In this document: piece after piece, positions 1 through 10,168 of the stretch
Position numbering within the stretch: position 1 is the stretch's first letter
Layout: the number at the start of each line of letters is the position of its first letter
DNA from: Cichorium intybus
Taxonomy: Eukaryota > Streptophyta > Magnoliopsida > Asterales > Asteraceae
DNA: 64,000 bases
Assembly: GCA_023525715.1 (NCBI GenBank)
Contig: CM042012.1
Location: 63,523,205 to 63,587,204 of the forward strand
Reading direction: 5' to 3'
Notes under the pieces: model-generated
What the model saw: the letters and a program-made list of their open reading frames with translations, nothing else
Databases searched by the model: none
Told to the model about the DNA's origin: nothing
Program-made: the position numbers and the translations under genes

Positions 1-8
1 TTTGGAAA

Positions 9-57
9 CAAAAATGAAAGTACAATGCTATATCTGAGTAGATTTGTCAAAACAATG
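9..57 (+). repeat. Direct repeat copy 1 (mosaic region)
   Basis: About 50 bp around the core AAAGTACAATGCTATA recurs at 2454-2508, with a shared tail resembling TAGATTTGTCAAA. A partial third copy of the core lies near 2424-2438. It could be a terminal or subterminal repeat of the element carrying the gene fragments. Confidence 0.5.
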
Positions 58-556
58 TCTGTACGATGCTGATTGTTGTTCCGTGGAGATTGACGATCAG
101 TTTACCGATTATGGTTGCAATGATTAAACGTGGGTTTGGGGGAGATGGCGTCGATTGCAGTAAACTAACATTCATCCATAGACTAAGGCAGTATCCTCTA
201 AAAATATCTATAGAAATACTACATCTAATTAAGACAATAGACACCAGGTTCTTGAACATCGCTAACACTCATCGATTCTCCACTTCAGTGAAATCCTTGG
301 CAGCCTCTCTTGGACATATATTTCTTCATAGTAGGCCTAAAATCAAAAACCAAGATAGCATAATCAATAAAACCGGAAAATGAAATAAAAACTTGTAAAC
401 CCAATATTCCAGTAAATAAAGCCACGATTTCATATATGACGTTTTTTTACTCTTTTATCCGGAGGTTGGTTCCAGATGTATCACCAAGTTAAAAAAAATC
501 ATATAAGCATACAATTTCAAAAATCAAAATGTTACAAATCTATAACTATAACTCAC

Positions 557-836
557 CCGGATCTTGGATAGTTTGTTGAACTTTTTCGTCATAGCAAATT
601 TCAACACCTACAAACTTACAGATTCAGAAAGTGGTTTATTAATAAGGAAAGTAGTCTATAAATAATTTAATTGATCAAAATCCATTATTATCATTGCCCT
701 TATCATTATCATTATCATTCTTTGCTTTAAAACATCAGTATCATGTCATTACAAACTTACCTGAATATTTGATATTAGTTTTAAAGACGTTGTGAGAGCA
801 AAGATTGGAAAGTCTGTCTAACTTTTGCCAGTTCGC
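557..836 (-). other. Two unassigned exon-like blocks
   Basis: On the minus strand 836-761 reads openly between an AG acceptor (TTTCAG) and a GTAAGT donor, and contains KLDRLSNLCSHNVFK. The block 607-557 reads VEICYDEKVQQTIQDPG between TTTGTAG and GTGAGT. The splice-like borders and open frames suggest real exon fragments. I do not recognise the parent gene or genes. Confidence 0.35.
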
Positions 837-943
837 CTGAAATTGAACAATATCAAACAAAAATTAAGAACATTTATATAATAGAGTAACCAATCAAAAG
901 ATACTCACGCCCAAAATCCATTATTCGAAAACAGGAATCGTAG

Positions 944-1003
944 TTTGCTGTCTTTGGCCTTGATCCTGACTCAGCCCCTGGTCCAGATGGATTCACTGGT
1001 TCG
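944..1003 (+). mobile_element. LINE reverse-transcriptase scrap
   Basis: The plus strand reads FAVFGLDPDSAPGPDGFTG. This is the typical region just before the first RT motifs in plant L1-type non-LTR retrotransposons (family motif SAPGPDGF). Only about 20 codons remain, preceded by a stop. It runs opposite to the captured exons around it. Confidence 0.65.
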
Positions 1004-1099
1004 GCTGTTAAGAGAAAATGAACGTGTTAAGAGAAAATGAACGTTAGGAAATGACACAAATACCCTTTGATAGACATGAATTAAAGCGGTTGAACTTAC

Positions 1100-1361
1100 A
1101 GGCTGCTAAAAGCATGTTATCATGAACACGGATTGCACCAGAAATTATTAAGCCGAGACCAAATCCAGGGAAAATGTATGCATTGTTGGACTGGAACAGG
1201 GTGTAAAACAATATTAAAAGTTCGGTTATTTTTTGTTAGAAAATTATAGACAGACTTAAACCGGAGGTTCTAGAAGAAGTGGTTACCTGGCCAAATATGT
1301 AGAGCTTTCCATTATATTCAAGAGGAGCAAATGGACTCCCACTTGCAAAAATAGCTCGACA
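1100..1361 (-). pseudogene. NADP-ME: NADP-malic enzyme, two exon fragments
   Basis: Malic enzyme converts malate to pyruvate and CO2 with NADP reduction. Two exons remain. 1361-1287 reads RAIFASGSPFAPLEYNGKLY and ends at a GTAACC donor. 1190-1100 follows a TTCCAG acceptor, reads NNAYIFPGFGLG followed by SGAIRVHDNMLLAA, and ends at a GTAAGT donor. These are the conserved substrate and cofactor region near the C-terminus of plant NADP-ME. The exon order and phase are correct. A Cys stands where the family normally has Gly before RAIF. The other exons of the enzyme, which is normally over 550 residues, are not seen nearby. Confidence 0.85.
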
Positions 1362-1546
1362 CTGTATTAAAATATGTTATACCAAATTAAATTTATGATA
1401 TACCTAATTTAAGCCAACAGATCATGTGTATCATCATAAAGATCTTTCTGCAAGTATGTTGTAAAAATATACTGGAAATCTGAACTACTAACCTTAAAAT
1501 AGAAGAAAGTAAATTAAGCGATCAAAAAAAGGAAAATCTTGCATAC

Positions 1547-1977
1547 CATTAATGTTCAGCAACAGGAATATGACCACAAATACCCACAAATAGCAGCTGC
1601 AAACAACAAAATCAGAATATAAAAACCCTTGTTCAAATAAACCAGAGGGGCCAAAAGTTACCTAAAAAAGGGTCTTATTCCTTTATTAAAAAAGAAAAAA
1701 AAATAAAGAAACCACTCACCTTATAGCAACGACTTTTTTAAAATCATCTTCAAGGGCCCTTATCATGTACTTATGAAAATTGAACGTGGGGTTCGCCTTG
1801 AAATTTGTCTAGAAAAGAAAATTATATCATAAAGTGATATAAACAATAAAATGGACAAGATTAAAAGAGGTATATTGTATACTCTTTAATTCAGATCCTT
1901 ACTGTAATAAATCCCAAACGCAGTGCCACATAATCTGAGTTGGTGACAGATTCGTAAAATTGCTTGCAGAAAGAATG
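1547..1977 (-). pseudogene. MLO: MLO-like protein, three exon fragments
   Basis: MLO proteins are plant seven-helix membrane proteins linked to powdery-mildew susceptibility and calcium signalling. Exon 1977-1903 reads HSFCKQFYESVTNSDYVALR and ends at GTAAGG. Exon 1808-1720 (acceptor TTCTAG, donor GTGAGT) reads FNFHKYMIRALEDDFKKVV. Exon 1596-1547 (acceptor TTGCAG, donor GTATGC) reads YLWVFVVIFLLLNIN, a membrane segment. Splice phases join in frame across the exons. A conserved Trp next to YLWV is Cys here. A (TA)n tract sits beside the first exon, and the rest of the roughly 500-residue protein is absent, so this is a fragment. Confidence 0.85.
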
Positions 1978-2005
1978 TTGTTTAGTTCACCAAAAGTAAA
2001 TATTA

Positions 2006-2007
<2 letters not shown>

Positions 2008-2094
<87 letters not shown>
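2008..2094 (+). repeat. (TA)n microsatellite
   Basis: About 87 bp of uninterrupted TA dinucleotide next to the MLO exon fragment. Confidence 0.95.
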
Positions 2095-2097
<3 letters not shown>

Positions 2098-2169
2098 AAT
2101 TCGGTTCAAAGTTTATAAATTAGTAGCCATGAATATAAAGTAACTTACCACCCAACCTCGGATGGCTGA

Positions 2170-2255
2170 ACCTTATAAAGTGTATCCAATATAAGAAGAT
2201 ACATCTTAATGAACTCGAGTTTATACCTTATAAAGTGTATCCAATATAAGAAGAT
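2170..2255 (+). repeat. 31-bp direct repeat, two copies
   Basis: The sequence starting ACCTTATAAAGTGTATCC occurs at 2170-2200 and again at 2225-2255, period 55 bp. This is a local duplication with no visible function. Confidence 0.8.
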
Positions 2256-2453
2256 CTAGCTGTTGACCTGTTTTTTTAGATATATCTGCAAATAAAATAA
2301 ATAAATAAATAAAAACTGAGAATAAACTGCACCATAAAGAGGAATGAATCTATGAAAAAGTAATGGAAGAAACGCTCACAGAGTTCTGTGTCATCGAATA
2401 ATGTTCTAATAAGAAAAAGATTGCAAGTACAATGCTATAGTTGGATTTAAAGC

Positions 2454-2508
2454 AAAAAAAATTGAAAGTACAATGCTATAATTAGGTAGATTTTTCAAAG
2501 CACAATGC
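2454..2508 (+). repeat. Direct repeat copy 2 (mosaic region)
   Basis: Second copy of the repeat at 9-57, with several substitutions and small length differences. Confidence 0.5.
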
Positions 2509-2701
2509 TTTGATAAGTAAAAAATGAAACGCTTTGACATATCACTCTAAGAAAACATGTTCTCTTTTAATCTAATTAGTAATAGAAGAAACCAAAACCC
2601 TAAATCAAAAATAATCTATAAAATCGCAAACCCAAAATCCCATGTCTTTACAAAAACAGTGAAGAAAAAATTCGCAAATCACCAGAAAAAAAGAAAAATA
2701 C

Positions 2702-3099
2702 CAAGTATGTTATTTCCACCAGCAGATGAACTGAAGCTTGATAAACCTGCCCTATTAGAAAATGAATCACATTTGCTTTTATGAACTTTACCATTTCGTT
2801 TCCCAGAGAAACTTGTTTTCTTTTTATTAGCTGTAAGTGTAAAAAGTGAGGAAAAAAAGGGAAGAATGATAAAATATTATATTAGTAGTGTTAGTATTTT
2901 TTACCTGAAATGTTGTATTTTCCAGGATAAGATCCGTGCTCTTTCTGTAGATCATTTGAATCGATTAGACCTGTTAGATTCATGGAAGCTTCCATATGTG
3001 CTGCTCGTGACCTTCTTCAACTACTGCCATTACTTCTAGATGATTTCCCTGACTTTCTTTGTGATTGTTTGGCCTCTGGTACAGATGCCATGTCATGGT
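2702..3099 (-). pseudogene. Two exons of a Ser/Lys/Arg-rich protein, parent uncertain
   Basis: Exon 3099-2905 (acceptor CCTAG, donor GTAAAA) and exon 2830-2702 (acceptor CTTACAG, donor GTATTT) join in frame. The first reads SQRKSGKSSRSNGSS, a TGA stop, then RRSRAAHMEASM. The second reads KKKTSFSGKRNGKVHKSK and then a serine-rich stretch. The basic low-complexity composition could be the C-terminal tail of the LRR gene whose exons lie upstream on the same strand, but that is inference. The in-frame TGA shows it is not functional as it stands. Confidence 0.45.
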
Positions 3100-3758
3100 C
3101 TAGGTAAGTTGAATGGGTTAAATAAAAAAATAGCAACGTACTTCCTTGATTTGTTTGCTACAACATCCTACGATTATTTCTTCGTTTTACAACGTTGTAC
3201 TTGGAAAATTTTACATAATTATAACGACATTATCCAAATTATAGAGAATTTTTATTCCTAATAAGAAAGAAGATTTAAAAAGGATGATGCTATATTTGTC
3301 AATGGTATAACCAAAAATCATATAACTGTTTATCCGATTGCCAAAAATTCTACTACAACTTATATAATTTTAAAGAACATACCCTGATTTTTTATTTGTA
3401 TTCTTATATATGTATTGGTTTGGTACCACATGAAGCCATAAGCAATTAATCATAGCAGGCTACTGTTTCTCCAAGTTGAAAATATGTATAATATTGTTAT
3501 TGATAATTATTGGCGTACATCTCAAATCAAAAGAAAAGACAAAATACATCAAGATTCTTGCATTTTTCCTATATAGTTTCATAGCAGTGGTTACAAAGTT
3601 AACTATTCAGTAAAACATTAAAATTGCTTATTATTATTTTTACCCTGAATAAAAAATTACCCATCTTTTTATTCTTTATAACTTTGGCAGAGATGGGTAA
3701 TTTTGGAATTATAATCCTAAACAAAGTTAAAAGTTTATCTACCGAAAAAAAGGCTCAC

Positions 3759-3877
3759 CTGCATGCATTCTTGTGAATTCCTTTGGAAAGGGTTTGGTGT
3801 GGCTTTTAATTCCTGTCCTTGTAACAATGGCATTCAAGTCAAAAGCTCAGCAAATATACAGCCAACAGCCAACATAT
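3759..3877 (-). pseudogene. CDK8/CDKE-like kinase exon fragment
   Basis: One 119-bp exon (acceptor TTTTAG, donor GTGAGC) reads AVGCIFAELLT, a TGA stop, then MPLLQGQELKATPNPFQ. The (W/L)AVGCIFAELL block is kinase subdomain IX of cyclin-dependent kinases. The following PLLQG...NPFQ segment matches the CDK8/CDKE subgroup best (Mediator kinase module). The stop and the lack of other kinase exons make it a captured or decayed fragment. Confidence 0.6.
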
Positions 3878-3938
3878 CTAAAATAATCAATATAAAACCA
3901 ATAGAATACATCAAGAAAGGGGGTCAATGAACGGTAAC

Positions 3939-4382
3939 CTTAAGATCTGACCACCTCATGATCATGTTGTTTCCCAAATCCAAATTTTGGAGTTTTGTAT
4001 TCCGTGCCAACTCACTAGTGAGAGCCTGTCAGCAAAAAAAATAAAAATAAAAATAAAAATCAGTAAAACCTACAACTGAAACAAAATGCATTATGGATTA
4101 ATGATATTAATCGGGAAAGTCTCTTTTATTCTGACTTTCTCTATTAAGTCGTTCTTTCTTCATCAAGTCAAAAAGAAACTAACCAAATTAATTCCATTAT
4201 TTAAAAAAGAAAGAATCGGTATAACCTAAGTAATAATGTTTAGAATTTGGGAAAAGTTGTATGTAGGAAATGCAAAATGGCATACTCTGATCTCATTGTG
4301 AGAAAGCCTGAGTTCTCTTAACTTTGTACAATACTTGATTGAAGAATCTATTCCTTGGATTTTGCAGTTTGAAAGTGACAGC
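3939..4382 (-). pseudogene. SDS22-like leucine-rich repeat protein, two exons, truncated by copia LTR
   Basis: Exon 4382-4286 reads LSNCKIQGIDSSIKYCTKL then RELRLSHNEIR and ends at a GTATGC donor. Exon 4025-3939 (acceptor GACAG, donor GTTACC) is exactly 29 codons and contains KLQNLDLGNNMIMRWSDLK. These are consecutive repeats of an intracellular LRR family protein of the SDS22 type, joined in phase 0. The upstream exon stays open right up to position 4382, where the copia 5' LTR starts, so the LRR coding sequence is cut there. Its other half is not found beyond the 3' LTR. Confidence 0.7.
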
Positions 4383-5154
4383 TGTTGGATTAGGTGTCTA
4401 AACCATGACTAATAATTAGTATTTACCTAATTAATAGAAGCACAGTCCATTTGGGTTGCCCTCGTGGCTGGAGGTTTGGTAGAAAATTCGGTAGAGAGAA
4501 AGGTTGATTTGTTATGGGATTAATAAATCAACAGGAATAAAATATATGGTTTATTAATATATTAAAGTCATAATATATTAATTAGAAACTATATTAATTA
4601 ATTAGGAATTAATCCAGAATTAATTGGATTTAATTTGGGGATTAATTAATTAATTAAAGGTGTAGGGACTGAAACTGTAATTATTCAATAGTTGAGTAAG
4701 TGACAGTGGGAGTGACCAGTGTGGAAATCGAAATATATATATGGTATATATATATTTTTGATTTTGATATAATAAGGATAATTAGGGTTTTGAATATAAG
4801 ATAAAAGGTTTATCTTATTTGAATTCAAAAAGGCTTATCCTTAAGGCTTATCAACTGGTTATCTGGAAACTATAAATAAGGGTCCCTGGGCACTCATAGT
4901 TTTCGCCATTCTCATTGTTCTCTCTGGAATTTAGATCCCTTCCCCTCCTTGCTTGGGTGTGACTTTCATTTGAGGCAGGATACTTTTGCTGCTCAGCTTC
5001 CAAGAAATTAAGGTTGGTTTTTCTGTTTTGATCTTTAGTTTCTTTTATTGGCCTTTAGGTTTTTGTTATATGTTCAATTAGAAGAAAACATAGATCCTTA
5101 TAGGTTGCATGTGAACTTAGGTTATTTAGTTCATGGTTTGCAGAAATCCTTTCA
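4383..5154 (+). repeat. Copia 5' LTR
   Basis: The 772-bp LTR begins TGTTGG and ends TTTCA. It contains a TATA box at 4871-4878 and a run of TTAATTAA-type AT-rich sequence. It is aligned with 11016-11795. Confidence 0.9.
4871..4878 (+). promoter_or_regulatory. TATA box in copia 5' LTR
   Basis: TATAAATA, also present at 11505-11512 in the 3' LTR, at the place expected for the U3/R boundary. Confidence 0.6.
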
Positions 5155-5155
5155 G

Positions 5156-5168
5156 TGGTATTAGAGCC
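5156..5168 (+). other. Primer binding site (copia)
   Basis: TGGTATTAGAGCC lies one base after the 5' LTR. It is one mismatch from the usual plant initiator-Met tRNA site. Confidence 0.8.
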
Positions 5169-6510
5169 TGTTTTGTTTTCTTGTTGAATTGCTATAACTG
5201 TTTTAGGGTTTAAAGCTTATAAACCCTAATATCTATATGGATCAATTTATTGGATTAGGGTTTTGAAAACCCTAATCCCCCCTTAGTAAAATTCGATTAT
5301 GCCTATAGGGTTTTAGGAGGTTTTCTATTTTTGGTAACTTTAATTGGTTAATTAAATGGATAACCTTAAACCTTTTCTTGAAATCGAAAATTAGGGGTTT
5401 AAGGATAGGTTTTAATTAATTTGATTAATTTGGATAAACCTATCTTCATTTGAATTAATTTAATTAATTGTTAATTAAAAGATAATTCAAAAGGATTTAA
5501 TTAATTTAAAAATTGCGAAATTAATAGAAAAATCCGGAAAAAATATTTTAAAATGTTTAAAATATTTACATTTAATTAATTTAATTTATTGGTAATTAAA
5601 ATTGATTAAATCGATTTTAAGGTTTAATTTAATTTAAAATTTAATTGTTAAATTTGGTAAAATTAAAAGATAAACCTTGAATATTTTAAAGGGTTTTAAA
5701 ATACATATTATATATGTTATTAAAAGTTAATACTATATATATGAGATAAATTTGGTTAGTCAAATCAATAGTAGGCCTCATTCACGAAGCTGGTCTATAA
5801 AGTGGGTATAAGGAGACTGCCTATAAAATGGTAGTCTAATGGGTGAACACTCTCACCCACCGCTCGCCTGATCAGTGGAGGGTCGTTAGCCGAACGGGTT
5901 TGACAGAACAGCTAAATCATTAAAAGTATAATGATCAAAGTACTAGAACCATTCACAAAACAAAATCCCATTCTAGTTACTTTAGGGAAAAATGTGAATT
6001 TGATGCTACCCCATGAAATGGCACATTGCACTTTATGAAACGTTGGTGGAGCGTGTGTGGTTTACCGGCACACCAAATGGGGTTCATAAAGAGTGGCAAT
6101 GGGTGTCTCGGGTGTTATCATTGTTGATGGAGCGTGTGTGGTTTACCGGCACATCAATTTGAGATGATAATGGACCCCGAGAGTACCAAGCTAATTTGCA
6201 TGGTTATTCACACCCGGTTTGTGATCCTCAGCATCCCAGTCACAAACGGTGGGGCATATCCGAGATTAAACAAGCTATTGAATAGTTCAATAAATCTCAA
6301 AAGAAACTAGGAATTCCATTTATAATAAGATTATTTTTCCGCGGTGGAATTGGCTGAATCGTCATTCGCCTACCTTTATAAAATTTGCTTATAGATTACG
6401 GCATCCCTCTTCTATGTTGCAAATTGTTATAGTTGGATCCATAGCCTTATTTTATATTGGGTTATTATAAGGACCGACAAGTATCTAATTAAACTTACCT
6501 TCTTTTATAG
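5169..6510 (+). other. Copia untranslated leader
   Basis: This is 1.3 kb of AT-rich leader without a long ORF. It holds a direct repeat with the core GGAGCGTGTGTGGTTTACCG, at about 6048 and 6129, roughly 80 bp apart. Its role is unknown; packaging or RNA structure is possible. Confidence 0.6.
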
Positions 6511-8496
6511 ATGTCTTCTGCTGATCAATCTGCTCCCCACTCAAACTCCAGTGTTCCCTCTATCCTCTCACTGTGTTCCAAGGTTCAATTGAATGGGACA
6601 AACTACAATGACTGGATTAGAAACATCAAGATGGCTCTGAGGTACGAGAACAAAGAGTATGTTCTCGAGACTGAGCTTGTCGATGTTGACCCTGAAACTG
6701 CTACTCCCGAGGAAATTGCCTCGTACCAAAAACATTCTGATGATGCAACCAAAGTGGCCTGCATCATGATCGCCACAATGAACCCCGAATTGCAAAGGAT
6801 ATACAAATACTATTGGCCCTTTAAGATGCACAAGGAGCTTGCGCAAAAGTTCCGCAAGCAAGAGCGCATCGAGAGGTGCGAGGTGGTCAAGGACTTCACG
6901 AACAGCAAACCTAAAGATGGAGAGTCCATCTGCGCTCATGTGCAAAGAATGCAAGGTTACGGGGAGCGGCTGAGAAAGCTTGCGATGCCTGTACCGGAGC
7001 AGTTGGCCGTTGACATAGTGCTTAACTCCTTACCGAGTTCTTATGACCAGTTCAGGCTGGCTTATCATTTGAACAACAATCAGGCTAACCTGACTGAGTT
7101 GCATCGTATGCTTCGGGTTACTGAGGACGGGATGAAGGGTAAAGGTGTACCCTCGGTAAATCAGCCCGTCTTAGCCATTGGAAGTGGAAAAGGAAAGAAA
7201 AGGAAAGGCCCTCCTAAGAAAAATTGGAGGGAAAAGGTTCAGGTCGGGTCGTCCAGCAATGGCTCGAGAACCAAGCCTTCTCACATTCCGTGTGTAGCCA
7301 ACCCCAATGAAGCCGACTGTTTCTACTGCAAAGAGAAAGGCCATTGGAAGAGAAGCTGCCCCAAATACTTGCTGGATGTCAAGGATGGGAAAGTAAAGCC
7401 ATCGACAGCAGGTATATATACTATCTCTAAAAACTCACCATCTTCTAATTCTTGGGTCCTTGATACAGGATGTGGTTTTCACATTTGTTCTGATCTACAG
7501 GGCCTAAAGGAAAGCAGGAAGGTGGAGCACGGTAGACTGAACTTGATCATGGGCAATAGGAGATCGTCCCCTGTTACCAAGATCGGCGTTTACAGTTTAG
7601 TGCTTAGTAGTGATGTTAGCTTAGAGTTATTTAATTGTTGCTATTCGCCGGAAATGGCAAGAAACATTATTTCATTTCACGCATTATTCAGACAAGGATT
7701 TCAATTTTCTTTTGATAATAAAATTGGCTCGATTTCTGTTTTCAAAAATGGTATTTTGATTTTTACTGCTTATCCTTGTGATGGTGTGTATGAAACTGTT
7801 GAATGTATTGACAATTTAGGACATAGTGTAAATTATATTGATTCTACTAGTGGTGTAGAAAAGGCATGTCTGTGGCATAGTCGGCTCGGGCACATCAGCA
7901 AGAAACGCATCGCCCAACTCCAAAAGGATGGAGTGTTGGAATCATTCGACCTCAGGTCGGATGATGTATGCGAATCTTGTCTGTTGGGCAAGATGACTAA
8001 GTCACCTTTCAAAGGGTCTTTTGAAAGAGGTGAGGGTCTGCTGGACATCATTCACACAGATGTGTGTGGTCCATTCAGATCAACCACAAAGGATGGCACG
8101 CGGTTCTACGTGACCTTTACCGACGATTTTAGTAGATACGGTTATATCTACTTGATCAAGCACAAGTCGGACACCTTTAAAAAGTTCAAAGAGTTTAAGA
8201 ACGAAGTAGAGAATCAATTAGGCAGGAAGATAAAGATGCTCAGGTCCGACAGAGGCGGAGAGTATCTAAGTATCGAGTTCCTAGACTATCTAAAGGAATG
8301 CGGAATAGTTTCGCAGTTGACACCTCCCAGGACACCACAGTTGAACGGTGTTGCGGAGAGGCGCAACCGAACCCTGTTGGACATGGTTCGTTCCATGATG
8401 AGTCGAGCTTCACTTCCCATTCACTTCTGGGGGTATGCCTTAGAGACTGCCGCCCACATCCTCAATCTTGTCAATCTTGTCCCTACGTTCCGGTAG
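6511..8496 (+). CDS. Copia gag-protease-integrase polyprotein, truncated
   Basis: The 661-codon ORF starts at an ATG right after the leader. Residues 1-230 are a gag-like domain. A CX2CX4HX4C zinc knuckle (CFYCKEKGHWKRSC) lies near residues 270-283. The aspartic protease motif DTG is at about 318-320 (WVLDTGCGFHIC). The integrase zinc-binding region follows (LWHSRLGH near 454, CESC near 487), then the catalytic core with DVCGPF, DDFSRYGY and LNGVAERRNRTLLD. The frame ends at a TAG just after NLVPT. Related elements continue here into the integrase C-terminus, so the stop marks a deletion junction. Confidence 0.9.
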   Translation: MSSADQSAPHSNSSVPSILSLCSKVQLNGTNYNDWIRNIKMALRYENKEYVLETELVDVDPETATPEEIASYQKHSDDATKVACIMIATMNPELQRIYKYYWPFKMHKELAQKFRKQERIERCEVVKDFTNSKPKDGESICAHVQRMQGYGERLRKLAMPVPEQLAVDIVLNSLPSSYDQFRLAYHLNNNQANLTELHRMLRVTEDGMKGKGVPSVNQPVLAIGSGKGKKRKGPPKKNWREKVQVGSSSNGSRTKPSHIPCVANPNEADCFYCKEKGHWKRSCPKYLLDVKDGKVKPSTAGIYTISKNSPSSNSWVLDTGCGFHICSDLQGLKESRKVEHGRLNLIMGNRRSSPVTKIGVYSLVLSSDVSLELFNCCYSPEMARNIISFHALFRQGFQFSFDNKIGSISVFKNGILIFTAYPCDGVYETVECIDNLGHSVNYIDSTSGVEKACLWHSRLGHISKKRIAQLQKDGVLESFDLRSDDVCESCLLGKMTKSPFKGSFERGEGLLDIIHTDVCGPFRSTTKDGTRFYVTFTDDFSRYGYIYLIKHKSDTFKKFKEFKNEVENQLGRKIKMLRSDRGGEYLSIEFLDYLKECGIVSQLTPPRTPQLNGVAERRNRTLLDMVRSMMSRASLPIHFWGYALETAAHILNLVNLVPTFR

Positions 8497-10168
8497 GTTT
8501 AGCATGCCACCCGAGTTTTATGGGTTCCATATAACTTCGGATGGGGACACGTTTGTCAGTGATAGGACACTGATAAATTTGGATGAACCAGCTAACTACC
8601 AGGAAGCAGTGGCGGGCCCTGAGTCTGCCAAGTGGAAAGAGGCCATGGATTGCGAGATCAAGTCCATGTATGACAATCAAGTTTGGAACTTGGTTGACAA
8701 CGTACCGGGTCGAAAGACAGTCGGGTGCAAATGGATCTTCAAGAAGAAGACCGACATGGACGGAAAAGTACACACTTTCAAGGCAAGACTGGTTGCAAAG
8801 GGCTTTACTCAAACCCCAGGGGTTGACTATGACGAGACCTTCTCACCAATAGCCAAGATAAAGTCTATTAGGATTATGCTGGCCATAGCTGCATTTCATG
8901 ACTATGAAATTTGGCAGATGGACGTCAAAACCGCTTTCCTTAATGGGAAGTTGACTGAGGATGTTTACATGAATCAGCCAGAGGGTTTTGTCGATGCAAA
9001 GTATCCTAATAAGGTGTGTAAGCTTGATAGATCAATCTACGGATTGAAGCAAGCTTCTCGCAGCTGGAATCTTTGTTTCCATGAGAAAGTCAAAGAGTTT
9101 GGTTTCTCTAGGAGCGAGGATGAGTCCTGCGTATATGTCAAGGCTAGTGGTAGTATAGTCACCTTTCTGGTGCTGTATGTCGATGACATACTGCTCATGG
9201 GAAACGATATTCCAACCTTGCAAGATGACAAGGCTTGGCTTGGGAAATGTTTCGCCATGAAGGACCTAGGAGAGGCTGCCTATATTCTCGGGATAAGAAT
9301 ATTGAGAGATAGGAAGAAGAAACTGATTGGACTTAGTCAGGGTACATACTTGGAAAAGGTACTGAAAAGGTTTAGTATGGAAAATTCCAAGAAGGGAGAG
9401 CTACCTATCCAAAGTAATGCAAAATTGAGTAAGACTCAAAGTCCGAGTACAGACGAAGAAATAGCTGAAATGAGTCGGGTACCTTATGCTTCGGCTGTAG
9501 GATCGATCATGTACGCTATGACGTGTACTCGCCCTGACGTGGCCTTTGCTTTAAGCATGGTCAGTCGGTACCAGGGTAACCCTGGAAGTACGCATTGGAT
9601 AGCTGTGAAAAATATACTCAAGTATCTGCGAAGGACAAAGAACATGGTGTTAGTCCTCGGTGGCAGTGATACCTTGAGAGTTGAAGGATATACAGATGCC
9701 AGCTTTCAGACGGATAGAGACAGTGGTCGGTCTCAGTCGGGCTAGGTATTCCTTTTGAACGGTGGAGCAGTTACTTGGAAAAGTTCCAAGCAAGAAACAG
9801 TGGCTGATTCTACGTGCGAATCAGAGTACATAGCAGCAAGTGAAGCGTCAAAGGAAGCGGCTTGGATGAAGAACTTTATCGGTGACCTTGGAGTAGTCCC
9901 GAGTATTCAGGAGCCCTTGGAACTATTCTGCGATAACGAAGGTGCGGTCGCCTTGACAAAGGAACCGCGAGATCATGGAAAGTCCAGACATATCGACAGA
10001 AAGTACCACTACATCAGGCATAGGGTAGAAGAAGGTCACCTCCTTGTAAAGAGGGTATCATCGGAAGATAATCCTGCAGATCCTTTGACAAAGGCTCTGA
10101 GTAGGATTAAGCATAATCAGCATGCTAGGAGCATTGGATTAAGAGATGATATAAGTTTTTGTAATTAG
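8468..10168 (+). pseudogene. Copia reverse transcriptase-RNase H, one nonsense codon
   Basis: The frame starts in the remnant of the integrase-RT linker (PPEFYGFHITSDGDTF). It continues through the RT fingers (WKEAMDCEIKSMYDNQVW, GCKWIFKKK) and palm (QMDVKTAFLNGKL) to the catalytic YVDD motif near residues 237-240. RNase H is entered at YTDASFQTDRDSGRSQSG, where TAG (9743-9745) interrupts. The same frame then continues with WKSSKQETVADSTCESEY, the RNase H centre, to 10168. Several hundred bases of linker present in related copia elements are missing upstream. Confidence 0.9.

Larger units (their letters stand above)
1..4382 (-). other. Mosaic of exon fragments from several unrelated genes
   Basis: Reading the minus strand from right to left gives, in order, LRR-protein exons, a CDK8/CDKE-like exon, two exons of a Ser/Lys-rich protein, three MLO exons, two NADP-malic enzyme exons and two more exon-like blocks. 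Most have GT and AG at the expected borders, so the fragments kept their introns. All face the same way. No fragment makes a complete gene and several carry nonsense changes. This is the pattern expected of a gene-capturing transposon (Helitron or Pack-MULE), but I found no certain transposon ends. An alternative is a graveyard of independent pseudogenes. Confidence 0.6.

Noticed and set aside
1899..2099. ORF with a long IYIYIY run, and similar ones at 19230, 47033 and 51045
   Set aside because: These are translations of (TA)n microsatellites.
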